Positions 18,177-25,730 of a stretch of DNA of 64,000 nt are shown here, in pieces (position 1 is the first letter of the stretch; the number at the start of each line of letters is the position of its first letter). The position numbers and the translations under genes are program-made. The notes below the pieces were generated by a model. That model was not told the origin of the DNA and searched no databases. It was given only the letters and a program-made list of their open reading frames with translations. This stretch comes from an uncultured Prevotellaceae bacterium (GTDB lineage Bacteria > Bacteroidota > Bacteroidia > Bacteroidales > Bacteroidaceae). The stretch is taken from contig CACZTJ010000004.1 in the NCBI GenBank assembly GCA_902784065.1, forward strand, positions 1 to 64,000. The letters run 5' to 3'.

Positions 18177-18211
18177 CTTTATCGCGTTTATTGGTTCGTT
18201 CAAAGTTCTTA

Positions 18212-18868
18212 TTATAATTCGCCCCATTGGCGGCGCATCTCGTCTCTGTCCACCTCCTCGATCAGGATTTCAGCCAGCGCCTCAATCATCTCTATAGGCA
18301 CACCCAGACGGGGATCCTTGCTGTGGGGATTGATCGACGGCAGGAAATGGGCCATCTCCCCCTTATACACCTCTCTCATCCTGCCGCCTTTCGGCCCTTC
18401 TTCCGAACACGAGAAGGTAATGTTGGCCAATCGGTCACAGAGCTTCACAAACGGGGCATAGGGTGTTTCCCTGATACCCTGATAGTACTTCTCGCCTGCC
18501 CTTTCAGCCCGGTTGCGCCCCTTGTCGTTGGTCAGCGCATACACGATCTCCGTAGCCATCAGGGCCTGCTCCATCGTCATCACGCTTTCCGCCACTCGCT
18601 TCACGTCATTATAGGTCAGTCGGGCATCCTCGATGCTGTCGTGATAATAGGCCCCGAAAAAGAGGGGCAGCACATCATCTTCCCTCACACACACCAGATA
18701 GCCGAATTTCCTGACGCCCTCCACCACCATGTCGAGGTGGAAGCCATAGGGCAGCGTGTCTGCATAGGTCTGATTCACACTGTCGTGCAGATCGTGCGCC
18801 ATCTGTCGGAAATGGTCTATCTGGTCTGAATATTTCTCCAGTAGTTGCTGAAATTCTTCTTTCGTCAT
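18212..18868 (-). CDS. HD-domain phosphohydrolase (SpoT/MESH1-like)
   Basis: A 218-residue HD-superfamily protein with HLD near residue 43 and AYYHDSIEDARLT near residue 73, the HDxxED signature seen in ppGpp hydrolases of the RelA/SpoT and MESH1 type. A stand-alone hydrolase of (p)ppGpp or another nucleotide is the likeliest activity; no synthetase domain is present. It is the first gene of the leftward operon carrying the second dehydratase pair, a partnership with no obvious metabolic logic, and may be only a transcriptional neighbour. Confidence 0.7.
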   Translation of the reverse strand: MTKEEFQQLLEKYSDQIDHFRQMAHDLHDSVNQTYADTLPYGFHLDMVVEGVRKFGYLVCVREDDVLPLFFGAYYHDSIEDARLTYNDVKRVAESVMTMEQALMATEIVYALTNDKGRNRAERAGEKYYQGIRETPYAPFVKLCDRLANITFSCSEEGPKGGRMREVYKGEMAHFLPSINPHSKDPRLGVPIEMIEALAEILIEEVDRDEMRRQWGEL

Positions 18869-18961
18869 AGGTTGTTATTACTTTCTGGTTGCAAAATTAA
18901 TAAAAAATCTGTATCATCCATGCTTTTCATTCCTAAAAAATTGTATCTTTGCAGCAGATTT

Positions 18962-20824
18962 ATGGAAAAAAAGACAATTGCCATACTTGGAATGATGTGC
19001 GCGGGCTGTTCGGCTCGCGTAGAAAAAGCGCTCCGAGCCCTTCCAGGCATCACCTCGGCAAACGTCAATCTGCCAGCCCGTACGGCGCTGGTGGAATACG
19101 ATTCCCAGCAGATTTCACTCCAGCAGATGAGCGAGGCCGTCAGCGCCATCGGTTATGAGATGGTGATCGATGAAGACCGCAATGTGGAGGCCATCGAGCG
19201 ACAGGCTTACCGTTCGCTCAGGAATAAGGTGGCCGCCTCCTGGTGCTTCGCCCTGCTCGTCATGGCCATCTCCATGGGTTGGCTCCAAATTGGCCCTGCA
19301 GCCATTGCCAACCAGACCATGCTGATCCTCTCGCTGCTAAACCTCCTCTACTGTGGGCGCCAGTTCTTCGTCAATGCCTGGCAACAGCTGCTGCACGGCT
19401 CTGCCAATATGGACACCCTCGTAGCCCTCTCTACGGGCATCAGCTTCCTCTTCAGCAGTTTCAACACCTTCTATGGGGCTGAGGTATGGGGCGCCCGCAG
19501 CATCCAGTGGCACACGTGGTTCGACGCCTCCGTCATGATCATCACCTTCGTGCTCACAGGCCGACTGCTGGAGGAGCGTGCCAAGAACGGCACCGCCTCT
19601 GCCATCCGCGCCCTGATGGGCTTACAGCCCAAGACCGCCCATCTGGTGGATAACGGCACCATTACCGAGGCCCCCATCACCGTGCTGCAACCAGGCGACA
19701 CGATCGAGGTGCGTGCTGGCGAGCGCATCCCCGTCGATGGCACCTTCCTTACTGGCGAGGCCCATATCGATGAGTCGATGATCACGGGCGAACCTATCCC
19801 CGTAGCCAAGACCGCCGGCTCGAAAGTGCTGGCAGGCACCATCGTGAAACAAGGCACCTTCCGCTTCAAGGCGCAGGAGGTGGGTCAGAAGACCATGCTC
19901 GCCCATATCATCCGGATGGTACAGGAGGCGCAAGGCTCGAAGGCCCCCGTTCAGCGCACGGTGGATCGCATCGCCCTCATCTTCGTGCCTGCGGTCGTGG
20001 CTCTCAGCCTCATCACCGGTCTGCTGTGGCTCCTCATCGGAGGCACCCAGCAGCTGCCCCAGGCCGTGCTCTCAGCCGTCAGCGTGCTCGTCATTGCCTG
20101 TCCCTGTGCCATGGGACTCGCCACACCTACCGCCCTGATGGTGGGCATCGGCAAGGCAGCAGAGAAGAATATCCTCATCAAGGATGCCACCGCCCTCGAA
20201 GAGCTCAGGAAGGTGGATGCCCTGGTCATCGACAAGACGGGCACCCTCACCATCCCCCACGAGACAGGCGAGACCCTCAAGCCCCATGCCCGCGAGGCGA
20301 TGGAAACGCTCACCGCCTACGGCATCTCCGTCTATATGTGTAGTGGTGATCAGGAAGCCCGCGCCCGTCAGATAGCTGCCGAGGCCGCTATCCCCCACTA
20401 TCGCTCACAGGTGCTGCCACAGGACAAGGAAGACCTGGTGCGCCAGCTACAGGCAGAAGGGCGACAGGTGGCCATGGTGGGCGATGGCATCAACGATTCC
20501 CAGGCACTTGCTGCCGCCAATGTCAGCATCGCCATGGGTAAGGGCACCGATGTGGCGATGGAGGTAGCACAGGTCACCCTCATGGGCTCCGACCTGCGTC
20601 GCATCCCCGATGCCATCAACCTCTCGCGCCGCACCGTCGGTATGATCCGTCAGAACCTCTTCTGGGCGTTCATCTACAATGTGGTGTGCATCCCCCTGGC
20701 AGCAGGCCTGCCCTATCTCTTCGGCGCCCACTGGCAGATCACGCCCATGTGGGCATCGGCCCTGATGGCCTTCTCCAGCATCAGCGTCGTCCTCAACAGC
20801 TTACGATTAAAGTTCACAAAATAA
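18962..20824 (+). CDS. copA: Copper/heavy-metal P1B-type ATPase, reduced N domain
   Basis: A 620-residue metal pump. One N-terminal HMA domain has the metal motif GMMCAGC (Cys13, Cys16). The membrane CPC motif is in IACPCAMG near residue 380, the actuator loop is TGEP near residue 279, the phosphorylated Asp is Asp424 in DKTGT, and the hinge is GDGIND near residue 508. Only about 84 residues separate Asp424 from the hinge Asp, whereas related pumps usually have near 200: most of the ATP-binding N domain is missing without a frameshift. The -7 element TATCTTTG at 18944-18951 lies only 10 bases before the ATG. Copper is inferred from CPC and HMA. Confidence 0.85.
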   Translation: MEKKTIAILGMMCAGCSARVEKALRALPGITSANVNLPARTALVEYDSQQISLQQMSEAVSAIGYEMVIDEDRNVEAIERQAYRSLRNKVAASWCFALLVMAISMGWLQIGPAAIANQTMLILSLLNLLYCGRQFFVNAWQQLLHGSANMDTLVALSTGISFLFSSFNTFYGAEVWGARSIQWHTWFDASVMIITFVLTGRLLEERAKNGTASAIRALMGLQPKTAHLVDNGTITEAPITVLQPGDTIEVRAGERIPVDGTFLTGEAHIDESMITGEPIPVAKTAGSKVLAGTIVKQGTFRFKAQEVGQKTMLAHIIRMVQEAQGSKAPVQRTVDRIALIFVPAVVALSLITGLLWLLIGGTQQLPQAVLSAVSVLVIACPCAMGLATPTALMVGIGKAAEKNILIKDATALEELRKVDALVIDKTGTLTIPHETGETLKPHAREAMETLTAYGISVYMCSGDQEARARQIAAEAAIPHYRSQVLPQDKEDLVRQLQAEGRQVAMVGDGINDSQALAAANVSIAMGKGTDVAMEVAQVTLMGSDLRRIPDAINLSRRTVGMIRQNLFWAFIYNVVCIPLAAGLPYLFGAHWQITPMWASALMAFSSISVVLNSLRLKFTK

Positions 20825-20848
20825 TAAACCCTTTAAAAAACCAACGAA

Positions 20849-21532
20849 ATGAAAAAACTATTTTTGACTTGCTGCATGACAGCCTTCTGTGCATTCACCG
20901 CAATGGCACAGACCATCAACGATGCCGCATCAGTGGAACCCGCCGACACAGCAGCAGTAGAGACCACCGACTCTATCGAAGAGCCCGCTCTCGACAACGC
21001 AGTCATTCAAGCCATCATGGGCCGTCGCTCCATCCGCAAGTATCTCGACAAGCCTGTAGAGCGCGAGAAACTGGCAGTCATCGCCGAGTGTGGCATCAAT
21101 GCCCCCAACGGCAGCAACCGCCAGCCCTGGGAGATTCGCATCGTTGAGAACCAAGAGCTCCTTGCTGAAATTAATGAAGTGTATAAGGAGGTGAATGCCG
21201 CACAGCTGCGTCGCGACAAGACCTTTAAGAACATGTTCCGCAATGCCCCCAATGTCATTGTGGTCTGCACGCCGGAAAAAGGCGGAGGTGAAGTCGATGC
21301 CGGTATGCTGGCCGAGAACATGATGCTGGCAGCCCATTCGTTAGGCCTCGGCACCTGTTGCCTGGGCGGCATCGTGCGCTTCCTCAGGAGCAACGAGGAT
21401 GCAGCGTTCTTCACCGAAGAGCTTGGCATCCCCGCCGATTACAAGATCAACTTCCTCATTGCCATCGGCTATCCCGATGAGTCGCCCGAGGCCAAGCCCC
21501 GCAACTACGACAAAGTAAAATTCATCGACTAA
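20849..21532 (+). CDS. Exported nitroreductase family protein
   Basis: A 227-residue FMN-dependent nitroreductase-fold protein. Residues 1-21 form a signal peptide (ending AMAQ), followed by an acidic linker of about 30 residues. The fold begins at AIMGRRSIRKYLDKPVERE near residue 53, with the FMN-binding GRRSIRKY motif, NGSNRQPW and the GTCCLGG segment near residue 168. Nitroreductases are normally cytoplasmic; exported forms occur in Bacteroidetes and their electron donor is unclear. It lies 24 bases after the metal pump gene and 24 before a small secreted protein gene. Confidence 0.8.
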   Translation: MKKLFLTCCMTAFCAFTAMAQTINDAASVEPADTAAVETTDSIEEPALDNAVIQAIMGRRSIRKYLDKPVEREKLAVIAECGINAPNGSNRQPWEIRIVENQELLAEINEVYKEVNAAQLRRDKTFKNMFRNAPNVIVVCTPEKGGGEVDAGMLAENMMLAAHSLGLGTCCLGGIVRFLRSNEDAAFFTEELGIPADYKINFLIAIGYPDESPEAKPRNYDKVKFID

Positions 21533-21556
21533 CAATAACTATTAAAAATTTGGATT

Positions 21557-22168
21557 ATGAAGAGATTATCATTAGCAATCATGTTTGTGATGTGCACGTT
21601 GGCAATGACGGCACAGGACGGCATCCAGGTAAAATTCCAGGGCGCCCAACCCACCATCAGCGATTTCCTTACAGCCTATCTTGAACCCACTTATGGTGAA
21701 GACGGCGAGTGCGACAACGAGTACATGAATGGCATCCGTAATGCCTGGGAGCGCCATCGCAAGGGGCTTAAACAGCTCGAGGGCGATTCCTTCACCCTTG
21801 ATGTCAGAAACGGCTTTGCTGTCTATGAATACAAGTATCGCGAAGGTGACTCAGAGTTCTTGACAAGGTTCGAGATGTGCTTCTGGAACGAGGCCGACAA
21901 GAAGCATAAACTGATAGGTTGCTCCAGATGGAGTTATGAGAACGACCGTCCGTCGCTGGGGCAATACGACGGCCTGACATTCCTTCGTTACGACAATGCC
22001 ACGAAGCGCATGATCTACAGCGAAGCCCCTGGTTTCGAAGTGGAGTATGATAATGTCACCTACTCCCTGCCCCGCACCGGCAAGGATCTCATCCTCAACA
22101 AGTGGAACGCAAACGGCCAGAAGACCCAAAAGACCCTCAAATGGAACGGCCACGGATTCGACAAGTAA
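21557..22168 (+). CDS. Secreted protein of unknown function
   Basis: A 203-residue protein with a signal peptide (MKRLSLAIMFVMCTLAMTAQ). The mature part is strand-rich with many aromatic residues and acidic turns; no catalytic motif or named domain is evident. It follows the nitroreductase gene with a 24-base gap and is followed by a hairpin terminator at 22188-22223, so it is probably the last gene of the transcript that begins with the metal pump. Function not recognised. Confidence 0.6.
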   Translation: MKRLSLAIMFVMCTLAMTAQDGIQVKFQGAQPTISDFLTAYLEPTYGEDGECDNEYMNGIRNAWERHRKGLKQLEGDSFTLDVRNGFAVYEYKYREGDSEFLTRFEMCFWNEADKKHKLIGCSRWSYENDRPSLGQYDGLTFLRYDNATKRMIYSEAPGFEVEYDNVTYSLPRTGKDLILNKWNANGQKTQKTLKWNGHGFDK

Positions 22169-22187
22169 TCTCGTTCATACAACAATA

Positions 22188-22223
22188 AAGCCCTTGCTCA
22201 TCATTTTGAAGCGAGGGTTTTAT
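22188..22223 (+). terminator. Intrinsic terminator
   Basis: An 11-bp stem (AAGCCCTTGCT at 22188-22198 with AGCGAGGGTTT at 22210-22220, including two G-U pairs) is followed by T-rich sequence. It lies 20 bases beyond the secreted-protein gene. A related stem occurs at 23494-23517. Confidence 0.6.
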
Positions 22224-22235
22224 GATGTCACATAG

Positions 22236-22295
22236 TGTCATTTCGAGCGGAGTCGAGAAATCTCTTGAGACCTCTCGACTCCGCTCGAAATGACA
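22236..22295. repeat. 23-bp perfect inverted repeat, REP-like
   Basis: Arms at 22236-22258 and 22273-22295 are perfect reverse complements around a 14-base loop; the arm core is CATTTCGAGCGGAGTCGAGA. Sequences built on this core are scattered through Bacteroidetes intergenic regions as far as I recall. A degenerate relative is at 23352-23484. No coding capacity. Confidence 0.75.
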
Positions 22296-22389
22296 AAGAC
22301 CTCTCACGACACAATACAACCTCTTCCCCCTACTCTGTCGCAAATCACTAATCCTGTCGCATCTACTTCAAACAAAAATCAATTTATTA

Positions 22390-22421
22390 TTTGTTTTTCG
22401 TCAAAAACCGCCATACCTTTG
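22390..22421 (+). promoter_or_regulatory. Promoter of small peptide gene
   Basis: TTTG at 22390-22393, a 20-base spacer and TACCTTTG at 22414-22421 match the Bacteroidetes consensus. The leader to the ATG at 22494 is about 70 bases and purine-rich. Confidence 0.65.
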
Positions 22422-22493
22422 CAGTGTCGAAAGGAAACAACGACAACAGAGACAAGAAAAGAAAATAAGTATAACAATTAAAATATTAAGGTT

Positions 22494-22694
22494 ATGATGA
22501 AGAAGGTTTTATTGATAGAGACGACACTGGTAAGTGCATTTATCGCAGCTTTTTTTTCAATCGCTTCAATGTCAAAGAGTAATCAGGACACCTTAGCAAG
22601 TAACGACATTCAGACGAGCGTTCAGAGCGTATCTCACGCTTCAACCTCGACTCATAGCATATACAAATTAGGCGGAGTTTATCCCGAGCCTTAA
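22494..22694 (+). CDS. Small exported or membrane-anchored peptide, unknown function
   Basis: A 66-residue peptide. Residues 3-26 form a hydrophobic helix after a Lys pair (KKVLLIETTLVSAFIAAFF), consistent with a signal or anchor. The rest is Ser/Thr-rich and ends KLGGVYPEP. It has its own promoter (22390-22421), about 70 bases of leader and a strong terminator just downstream (22716-22745), so it is a complete single-gene transcription unit despite its size. No family recognised; a processed peptide or signalling role is only a guess. Confidence 0.6.
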   Translation: MMKKVLLIETTLVSAFIAAFFSIASMSKSNQDTLASNDIQTSVQSVSHASTSTHSIYKLGGVYPEP

Positions 22695-22715
22695 TATTTC
22701 TAATATCATTAAGAA

Positions 22716-22745
22716 GGAGAGCCAAAAGCTCTCCTATTTTTTTTG
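22716..22745 (+). terminator. Intrinsic terminator of small peptide gene
   Basis: A perfect 7-bp GC-rich stem (GGAGAGC at 22716-22722, GCTCTCC at 22728-22734) with a CAAAA loop is followed by a run of eight T after TA. It lies 21 bases beyond the stop codon. Confidence 0.85.
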
Positions 22746-22785
22746 TCATTCTGCTAATTTTATCAGAGAATTTACAGGCTTAAGA

Positions 22786-23003
22786 GTATTCATATATTCA
22801 AGTATTCAAATAGGACAAGAAGGTTTTTGAAGGGAAAAGTAACAAAAAACTATGGAATGAAGATAGATAGAATTATTATTTTAAATTTATATATTATATA
22901 TTATATTATAATATAATATATAATATATAAATTCTCATTGAGGAAGATTAAAAATATGAAAAACCTTCTTGTCCTACTTGAATATATGAATACTTGAATA
23001 TTT
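22786..23003. repeat. Inverted octamer arrays around a 50-bp perfect AT palindrome
   Basis: Left arm 22786-22828 contains consecutive octamers ATTCATAT, ATTCAAGT and ATTCAAAT, then AGGACAAGAAGGTTTTT. The right arm 22959-23003 is the inverted counterpart with the octamers in a different order and one mismatch in the adjoining unique part. Between them, 22884-22933 is a perfect 50-bp palindrome made only of A and T. The spacer region codes for nothing apparent. The layout resembles an iteron-plus-cruciform site or the remains of a small mobile element. Confidence 0.7.
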
Positions 23004-23051
23004 CGGTTCACTCCAAAGATCGAGAATAACTCGAAAAAAGTTTGATAAATA

Positions 23052-23083
23052 TTTGGTGATTTCAAATATTTGTCGTACCTTTG
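23052..23083 (+). promoter_or_regulatory. Promoter of the broken HU gene
   Basis: TTTG at 23052-23055, a 20-base spacer and TACCTTTG at 23076-23083. The promoter looks intact although the gene it serves at 23245 is truncated; the leader is about 155 bases. Confidence 0.65.
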
Positions 23084-23244
23084 CATCGTAGTTAAAACGC
23101 TACAATATTTGCGGCTAAGCCAAAGAGATATTTTTTGTAGGCCTACCAGAAAAAACTCCTCAGCCAGACCGCAAAATCAAGGATCAAGGAAATGGTTTTA
23201 AGGAAGAGGAAAAACATTAACACCCTTAAAATTTTAAATCATTT

Positions 23245-23325
23245 ATGGCATTAAAAGTAAAGGCAGTAGAAAGACTGCTGAAGTTTGACAAGGAATCGGC
23301 GGGCAAGTACCACTATTTGTTATAA
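23245..23325 (+). pseudogene. Truncated HU-family DNA-binding protein
   Basis: An ATG-started frame encodes MALKVKAVERLLKFDKESAG and six more residues before a TAA. The start is the signature N terminus of the long HU-like proteins of Bacteroidales, which normally run to about 150-170 residues. Only 26 residues remain; downstream the sequence turns abruptly into a hairpin-rich repeat (23352-23484) and then the convergent phosphatase gene. The promoter is intact, so a short transcript may still be made. I read this as a gene lost by deletion. Confidence 0.7.
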
Positions 23326-23351
23326 ACCTCATGCGTGGCTACCCTGCCTTA

Positions 23352-23484
23352 TTGTCATCTCGACTAAGCGGAGCGCATGGAGAGATCTCTCCACTCACTA
23401 CGTTCTCGCGTCCCTTCGGTAGCGAGCGAGCAAAGCTCGAGCGCGGTCGAGATGACAAAGTAAAAAGTTCGGTCGAGATGACAA
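23352..23484. repeat. Degenerate inverted-repeat element
   Basis: TTGTCATCTCGAC at 23352-23364 is inverted as GTCGAGATGACAA at 23446-23458 and again at 23472-23484. The inner part holds further short palindromes (for example around 23423-23442). It resembles the element at 22236-22295 but with longer internal sequence and one duplicated arm. It fills the space between the broken HU gene and the phosphatase gene. Confidence 0.65.
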
Positions 23485-23493
23485 ACCACAATA

Positions 23494-23517
23494 AACCCTC
23501 GCTATCGAGCGAGGGTT
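23494..23517 (-). terminator. Terminator of the phosphatase gene
   Basis: A perfect 10-bp stem (AACCCTCGCT at 23494-23503 with AGCGAGGGTT at 23508-23517) and a 4-base loop, 8 bases beyond the stop of the leftward phosphatase gene. The T run after the stem on that strand is weak. Confidence 0.65.
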
Positions 23518-23525
23518 ATGTGTGT

Positions 23526-24581
23526 TTATTTAAAATTGAAATCTGTTTTCGTGACGCCTTCACCATAGATGGTCTTGAAGTCGTTTTTCATCGAGATGAC
23601 GGTATAGCCGTTCTTGCGCCATTTGGCCTCACGCTTGGCACCTTCTGCGAGATCGGCATGGTCGCGGGCATCATCGTCGGACACGAGCATGAATGTCACG
23701 GTGGGGTACTTCTGGTTGCCCATGCAGTAGTTGTGCATCGCCTCGTCGCCACTGCTGTTGCCAAACGAGATGACGGGCACCTTTCCGATCTCCTGGCTGA
23801 TCTGCAGCACCTTGTTGGTCTTCAGGTTCTTGATGAGCAGCGAGTCGGTACGCACGAGGTATTCCTCCTTGCCCATCGTGTACTCCACGCCTTCCTGATC
23901 CTGCTTGCTGGAGCGGAGCATCACGTCCATGCCGATGACGCGACCGGGGTCGATGCCCAGCGACTCTACCAGCGCCCTGCAGATGAAGCGGTCGCTGCCG
24001 GAGACGACATAGTAGGTGAAGCCATGATCCTTCAGATAGTCGAACACCTGGAGCATGGGCTTGTAGAAGCTCTCGCCATAGGTCATGCCCCGGAAGCCGT
24101 TGACGGGCTTGGCGGCATAGGCCTTGACATAGGCATCGAACTCTGCCAGCGACATGCCTGCATAGGCCTTGGCTGCCGCACGGGCATGCTTCATGTCGAA
24201 ATGGGCGGGCAGCGGCTTGCCGTTTCTCACGAAGTCTCTGATCTCCTGGGCTGTCTGCCTGACATCTTCTGGCGCAATGTCCTTATAGGCGGGATCGTCT
24301 AAGGCGCGGTATTCCAGCAGGTTGTATTCGAAATAGGTGGGATAGAGCTCGCCGACGAAGGTGCCGTCCATATCGAAGGTGGCAATACGGTCTTCCTTCT
24401 TGATAAAATGGGCGGATTGGGGGTTGGTCACGTCATCCACATATTTTTCCAGGACTGTCAGCGCCTCACAATTGTTCCATTGCGAAAAGTAGTCTTTCTT
24501 CACCAGACCGTCAGTCTGCCTAGGGCTACAACTGCAGAGAACAGCAAGGATGATAACCAGCAGATAGAGATGTTTCTTCAT
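23526..24581 (-). CDS. HAD-superfamily phosphatase lipoprotein
   Basis: A 351-residue exported lipoprotein: residues 1-18 are hydrophobic and end in a lipobox-like LCSC. The haloacid-dehalogenase nucleophile motif is FDMDGTF near residue 70, motif II is YYVVSGSD near residue 180 and the acidic motif IV is SFGNSSGDEAM near residue 270. A periplasmic phosphomonoesterase role is likely; the substrate is unknown. The ATG at 24581 is chosen because it gives a proper signal peptide; an upstream in-frame start at 24647 does not. Transcribed alone, terminator at 23494-23517. Confidence 0.75.
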   Translation of the reverse strand: MKKHLYLLVIILAVLCSCSPRQTDGLVKKDYFSQWNNCEALTVLEKYVDDVTNPQSAHFIKKEDRIATFDMDGTFVGELYPTYFEYNLLEYRALDDPAYKDIAPEDVRQTAQEIRDFVRNGKPLPAHFDMKHARAAAKAYAGMSLAEFDAYVKAYAAKPVNGFRGMTYGESFYKPMLQVFDYLKDHGFTYYVVSGSDRFICRALVESLGIDPGRVIGMDVMLRSSKQDQEGVEYTMGKEEYLVRTDSLLIKNLKTNKVLQISQEIGKVPVISFGNSSGDEAMHNYCMGNQKYPTVTFMLVSDDDARDHADLAEGAKREAKWRKNGYTVISMKNDFKTIYGEGVTKTDFNFK

Positions 24582-24739
24582 AACAGTTTGCTTTTTACAG
24601 AAATAGTAACTGGGTGCAAAGATAGTGATTTTGTTTATATTATGCAAGCAAAACTGTTAATAAATCAAAAAGAAAGGCTGTTCATAGAATAATATCAATA
24701 TATAATGTGTATCTTTGCAGAACAAACTTGTGATCAATC

Positions 24740-25729
24740 ATGATGCATCGAACTGAAAATTTATCTAAAAGCACAAGGGTAGCCATCTTATCAACAGCGT
24801 TTTTCGTATCACTGCTGTTGCTGTTGCTGGCTCTCTGGGTGTGCAACTATTGTATTAATGCAGAGGCTCACGCGCGCTACGTAGGCGTGACGAATGTGGC
24901 TTCGGAGAAGATAGCCAAGACCATCAGCGGTATGGAGATGAATGCCATGAACGTGTTTGACGAAGTGCAGAAGCACATGGATTCGCCTGAGGCGGTGGTT
25001 GACGCCCTGATGAGCAAAACCAGCCTGAACCCTGACGTGAGAGGCTATTTCGCAGCCTTCGAACCCGAGTATTTCCCAGAGAAGGGCAGATGGTATGAGC
25101 CCTACGTGCACCAGACCGACTCGACCCATGAGTTCGAGATAACTCAGGTGGGATCGGCCAGGCATAACTATACCCAGTCGGACTGGTATATGAAAGCCAA
25201 GGAGCTGAAGGCGAGCTTCTGGTCGGACCCCTATTACTATTACGACGGCACGAGCATCAGCGGACACTACTGCACCTTCGTGGAGCCCATCTACAACGCG
25301 GAAGGGAAGCTGGCTTGCGTTTGCGGCGCCGACATGACCTTTGAGTGGCTCGCCAAGGAGCTGGAGCAGATCGACTTGGAAAGCAAGCAGGACGACCTGC
25401 TGAACCTATACGTGTTTAACCAGGAGCAGGACTTCTATACGGTGGTGCTGAACGGCGACGGCAGCTGCCTCGCCTACCCCGAGGGGCAGAAAGTGGCGAT
25501 TGACGACGAGGACGTGCTGAAGGACCTGAAACAGAGGAAAAGTGGCTTCAAGAAGATGACCATCAACGGCGAGAACGCTACCGTATATTACGGACCGATC
25601 AGGAATATCAACTGGGTGACGGCAGTCATTGTGCCGGCCTATGAGGTGCAGAAGCCTATCCTCATGATTGGCCTCACATTGTTCATCGTGATGCTGCTGG
25701 GCATGATAATCATCTATAAACATTTGTAA
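24740..25729 (+). CDS. Cache-domain sensor protein without output domain (1)
   Basis: A 329-residue membrane protein: an N-terminal helix (about residues 15-38), a periplasmic double-Cache-like domain (about 40-300) and a C-terminal helix (about 303-326) after which the protein ends. Cache domains bind small extracellular ligands in kinases and chemoreceptors, but no HAMP, kinase or cyclase domain follows. The neighbour starting at 25731 is a close tandem duplicate (shared block FDEVQKHMDSPEAVV). The -7 element TATCTTTG at 24710-24717 precedes it. It is the first gene of an apparent five-gene operon and may feed signals to the kinase at 28141. Confidence 0.7.
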   Translation: MMHRTENLSKSTRVAILSTAFFVSLLLLLLALWVCNYCINAEAHARYVGVTNVASEKIAKTISGMEMNAMNVFDEVQKHMDSPEAVVDALMSKTSLNPDVRGYFAAFEPEYFPEKGRWYEPYVHQTDSTHEFEITQVGSARHNYTQSDWYMKAKELKASFWSDPYYYYDGTSISGHYCTFVEPIYNAEGKLACVCGADMTFEWLAKELEQIDLESKQDDLLNLYVFNQEQDFYTVVLNGDGSCLAYPEGQKVAIDDEDVLKDLKQRKSGFKKMTINGENATVYYGPIRNINWVTAVIVPAYEVQKPILMIGLTLFIVMLLGMIIIYKHL

Positions 25730-25730
25730 T

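Noticed and set aside
23331..24302. 323-codon frame on the plus strand across the HAD phosphatase gene
   Set aside because: It starts in the repeat element and is otherwise antisense to the phosphatase, whose HAD motifs and signal peptide are convincing.
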